Part shown: positions 13,770 through 15,173 of the stretch, one piece after another
How the letters are laid out: each line of letters opens with the position of its first letter
Position numbering within the stretch: the stretch's first letter is position 1
NCBI GenBank assembly: GCA_964391885.1
Contig: CAYMNU010000018.1
Location: forward strand, 1 to 15,173
DNA: 15,173 nucleotides
Source: CAYMNU01 sp964391885
GTDB lineage: Archaea > Altiarchaeota > Altiarchaeia > JAFGQM01
Direction: 5' to 3'
Program-made: the position numbers and the translations under genes
Notes under the pieces: generated by a model
The model's database searches: none
Told to the model about the DNA's origin: nothing
The model's input: the letters and a program-made list of their open reading frames with translations, nothing else

Positions 13770-13777
13770 GATTTTAA
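13770..13777 (-). promoter_or_regulatory. Candidate TATA box of the toxin-antitoxin pair
   Basis: The minus strand reads GTTAAAATC, centred about 39 bases upstream of the ATG at 13735, predicting a transcript start near 13748. This supports the short antitoxin start. Confidence 0.35.
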
Positions 13778-13824
13778 CAGGGGAATATTTGTTATTTTCT
13801 TTGGCGTAGTGTAAACTAGGTGCA

Positions 13825-14307
13825 ATGATTGATGTCACGAAGACAGTTTGCAACGGCATGGGGGTTTACCCCGGCGACCAGGAGACCATTATAAGCAAGC
13901 TTAAATCCATTGAGGAGGGTTATGATTTGTCTAAGGTAGAGATATCGCTGCACGCGGGCACACACATTGACGCGCCTGCGCATTACATAAAGGGCGGCAA
14001 AACCATCAATGAATTTCCGATAATCAGGGGCAATGCAGGCTTCGGCTCGGGCGATATTGCCCTGTTCAGAAGGGAGATAACCGAGGAAGAGGCAGAGAAA
14101 CTTGCAGGCAGGACTGCAGTGGGCACAAGCGAGCAGAGCATCGGCAGCGATGAGGTGCACAAAATACTCCTGTCAAAAGGGACCTTGATAATCGAGAATC
14201 TTGATCTTGACAAGGTGGAGGACTGTGAATATGAGATGCTCTGCTTCCCTTTGAAGGTAAAGGCCGAGGCTGCGCCCTGCAGGTGCGTTTTGCTCGAGAA
14301 GGGCTAG
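13825..14307 (+). CDS. Cyclase/kynurenine-formamidase-family metal hydrolase, compact form
   Basis: This 160-residue member of the PF04199 'cyclase' family (KynB-like amidohydrolases) opens with the usual DVTKTVCNGMGVYPGD and has the signature HAGTHIDAPAH. By spacing, H43, H47 and D49 match the first metal ligands of KynB (50, 54, 56), H53 matches the catalytic His60, and H112/E124 keep the 12-residue spacing of H160/E172. The active site is therefore complete. The protein is short: about 41 residues are missing between the two ligand groups compared with KynB, in the region that usually shapes the substrate pocket. Its substrate cannot be inferred, and no tryptophan-breakdown gene is nearby. 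The gene is divergent from the antitoxin. Its stop codon shares a CTAG with the nikR stop. Confidence 0.85.
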   Translation: MIDVTKTVCNGMGVYPGDQETIISKLKSIEEGYDLSKVEISLHAGTHIDAPAHYIKGGKTINEFPIIRGNAGFGSGDIALFRREITEEEAEKLAGRTAVGTSEQSIGSDEVHKILLSKGTLIIENLDLDKVEDCEYEMLCFPLKVKAEAAPCRCVLLEKG

Positions 14308-14675
14308 CCCCGGATAAGCACGAGCTTCTCGGCGCCGCTTCTCCTGGCATCCTTCATGAAACCCTTTATCCTCTCGGCATCGCCGTGCATGACGAATAGC
14401 TCCGTGCAGCGGCTTTCAGCGAGATGCGTGTGCAGCTGGGTGCTGACCAGCTCCTCGTATGCGTGCTTCACACTGTTGAGCGCCGAGCCCTTTTCCTTCC
14501 TATAGGTCATGACCAGGACGCAGCTGGTGGGGCCTGAGATGCTTTCCCTAGGCTCGTCTGCCATCGCCTTCAGGGCTGCCCTGAAGAGCTCCGAGCGCGA
14601 CTTGTATCCTTTCTCCTCGATCAGCGCGTCCGCCTGTTTAAGCAAAGGGCCGCTTATTGAAACACTTACTATCAT
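14304..14675 (-). CDS. nikR: NikR-family nickel-responsive repressor
   Basis: This 123-residue regulator has a ribbon-helix-helix DNA-binding domain (about 1-40: VSVSISGPLLKQADALIEEK, then SRSELFRAALK) and an ACT-like metal-binding domain (about 50-123). The four residues that bind Ni in E. coli NikR (H76, H87, H89, C95) line up by exact spacing with H71, H82, H84 and C90 (LHTHLAESRC). It should therefore sense nickel, although other metals can bind this site. NikR normally represses nickel uptake when Ni is plentiful. It is divergent from a ZnuA-family binding protein, and the 70 bases between them hold a dyad that overlaps both promoters. The protein is somewhat shorter than bacterial NikR (about 133 residues). 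The start at 14675 fits a leaderless transcript. Confidence 0.92.
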   Translation of the reverse strand: MIVSVSISGPLLKQADALIEEKGYKSRSELFRAALKAMADEPRESISGPTSCVLVMTYRKEKGSALNSVKHAYEELVSTQLHTHLAESRCTELFVMHGDAERIKGFMKDARRSGAEKLVLIRG

Positions 14676-14697
14676 TATTAAGTTTTGCAGCTTTGTG

Positions 14698-14704
14698 TTA
14701 AAAA
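14698..14704 (-). promoter_or_regulatory. Candidate TATA box of nikR (leaderless)
   Basis: The minus strand reads TTTTTAA, centred about 26 bases upstream of the nikR ATG at 14675, so transcription should begin at the start codon. It abuts the left arm of the dyad at 14703-14728. Confidence 0.45.
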
Positions 14705-14728
14705 CTTATTAAGTAATTTAAATAAGTT
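14703..14728. promoter_or_regulatory. Candidate NikR operator (8-base dyad)
   Basis: AACTTATT (14703-14710) and AATAAGTT (14721-14728) are perfect inverted repeats with a 10-base spacer. The dyad covers the predicted TATA box of the binding-protein gene and touches that of nikR. A regulator bound here would block both. A direct repeat, TTATTAAGT, occurs at 14675-14683 and 14706-14714 and may be a related half-site. Assignment to NikR rests on position and symmetry only. Confidence 0.45.
14717..14724 (+). promoter_or_regulatory. Candidate TATA box of the metal-binding-protein gene (leaderless)
   Basis: TTTAAATA is centred about 25 bases before the ATG at 14746, which places the transcript start at the start codon. 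It lies inside the dyad at 14703-14728. Confidence 0.5.
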
Positions 14729-14745
14729 AATAAACTAGCTTCAGC

Positions 14746-15173
14746 ATGAAAAATATGATGATATACGCGATTCTTGCAATCGCCATAGTCGGAGTGGCAA
14801 TCTTCATGTGGCCCGCAGAGGAACCCAGTGTTTCGGAAGAAAAGGGAAAGCTTGGCGTGATTGTGACAATAGCACCCCAGGCCCAGTTTGTAGAGGGAGT
14901 CGGGAGAGACAAGGTTGAAGTAAGTATTCTGGTCCCTCCGGGAGCCAGCCCCCACAGCTATGAGCCCACTCCACAGCAGATGGCTGCTGCCGGGAGCGCA
15001 AAGATGTATGCGAAGGTGGGTTCGGGGGTGGAATTCGAGCTTTCCTGGGCGGACAAGATAATCGCGCTTAATCGAAATATGCTAGTGGTGGACTGCTCAG
15101 AAGGTATCTCAATTATTGAGGGTGATGAGGAAGAGGAACATCTTGACGAAGAATATGAAGGGGATCATGGCCA
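14746..15173 (+). CDS. ZnuA-family metal ABC transporter substrate-binding protein, N-terminal part
   Basis: The frame is open from ATG 14746 to the window edge (142 codons), so the C-terminal half is missing. A hydrophobic N-terminal helix (about 5-22) is a signal peptide or membrane anchor; no lipobox cysteine follows. The mature part shows the cluster 9 (ZnuA/TroA) pattern: VIVTIAPQAQFVEGVGRDKVEVSIL is split here by nothing unusual, then PGASPHSYEPTP with H70 as the first metal ligand, then AKMYAKVGSGVEFE. At about 125-142 comes an acidic loop with histidines (GDEEEEHLDEEYEGDHG), as in ZnuA proteins that bind extra metal. The family usually carries Zn or Mn, sometimes Fe or Ni. The divergent nikR and the shared dyad suggest nickel uptake here, or metal cross-talk. 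The permease and ATPase would lie to the right. Confidence 0.88.
   Translation, partial: MKNMMIYAILAIAIVGVAIFMWPAEEPSVSEEKGKLGVIVTIAPQAQFVEGVGRDKVEVSILVPPGASPHSYEPTPQQMAAAGSAKMYAKVGSGVEFELSWADKIIALNRNMLVVDCSEGISIIEGDEEEEHLDEEYEGDHG

Overview
The window is archaeal. The signs are a full-length Hef-type helicase/nuclease, a class III signal peptide (type IV pilin-like) protein, a type II/IV secretion ATPase of the archaeal pilus/archaellum family, Sep-tRNA:Cys-tRNA synthase (SepCysS), a four-subunit pyruvate:ferredoxin oxidoreductase, NikR, and A/T-rich TATA boxes about 25 bases upstream of start codons (several transcripts look leaderless). The pilin with a QGAMEYL motif is a type I associate with DPANN-like and some euryarchaeal genomes. 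SepCysS and the oxidoreductase point to an anaerobe. I cannot name the lineage with confidence; an Altiarchaeota- or Diapherotrites-like genome would fit.

Layout. 1-1412: a secretion ATPase (minus strand, cut by the window edge) divergent from a small pilin-like protein with a poly-T terminator. 1421-1966: an NYN-domain putative RNase (minus). 2144-6051: hef, a small membrane protein, a 65-residue helical protein and sepCysS, all on the plus strand with short gaps. 6202-9465: a triple zinc-ribbon protein (minus), divergent from a NifS-like protein, a cysteine-rich membrane protein of different base composition, and an IscU-MIP18 fusion. 9469-10110: a basic unknown protein (minus). 10312-13269: porGDAB with ATGA overlaps. 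13272-13735: a RelE/RelB-type toxin-antitoxin pair (minus). 13825-14307: a compact cyclase/formamidase-family protein. 14304-14675: nikR (minus), divergent from a ZnuA-family metal-binding protein cut by the right edge (14746-15173).

How the genes may work together. The most interesting block is the sulfur region. SepCysS makes cysteine on tRNA from phosphoserine and a sulfur donor. The 65-residue protein just ahead of it could be a stand-alone SepRS-binding (SepCysE-like) helper. About 500 bases on is a NifS/IscS homologue that keeps the persulfide cysteine (C320) but has lost the PLP lysine (N201) and several other PLP-pocket residues. An IscU domain fused to a MIP18/DUF59 domain follows. 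This suggests an Fe-S assembly route that may use sulfide rather than cysteine desulfuration, in a cell that also makes cysteine from inorganic sulfur. porGDAB, whose delta and beta subunits carry [4Fe-4S] clusters, would be a client. At the right end, NikR and the transporter protein share a 70-base promoter region with a dyad that overlaps both predicted TATA boxes.

No tRNA, rRNA, CRISPR array, insertion sequence or origin was recognised. No gene-free stretch exceeds 300 bases.
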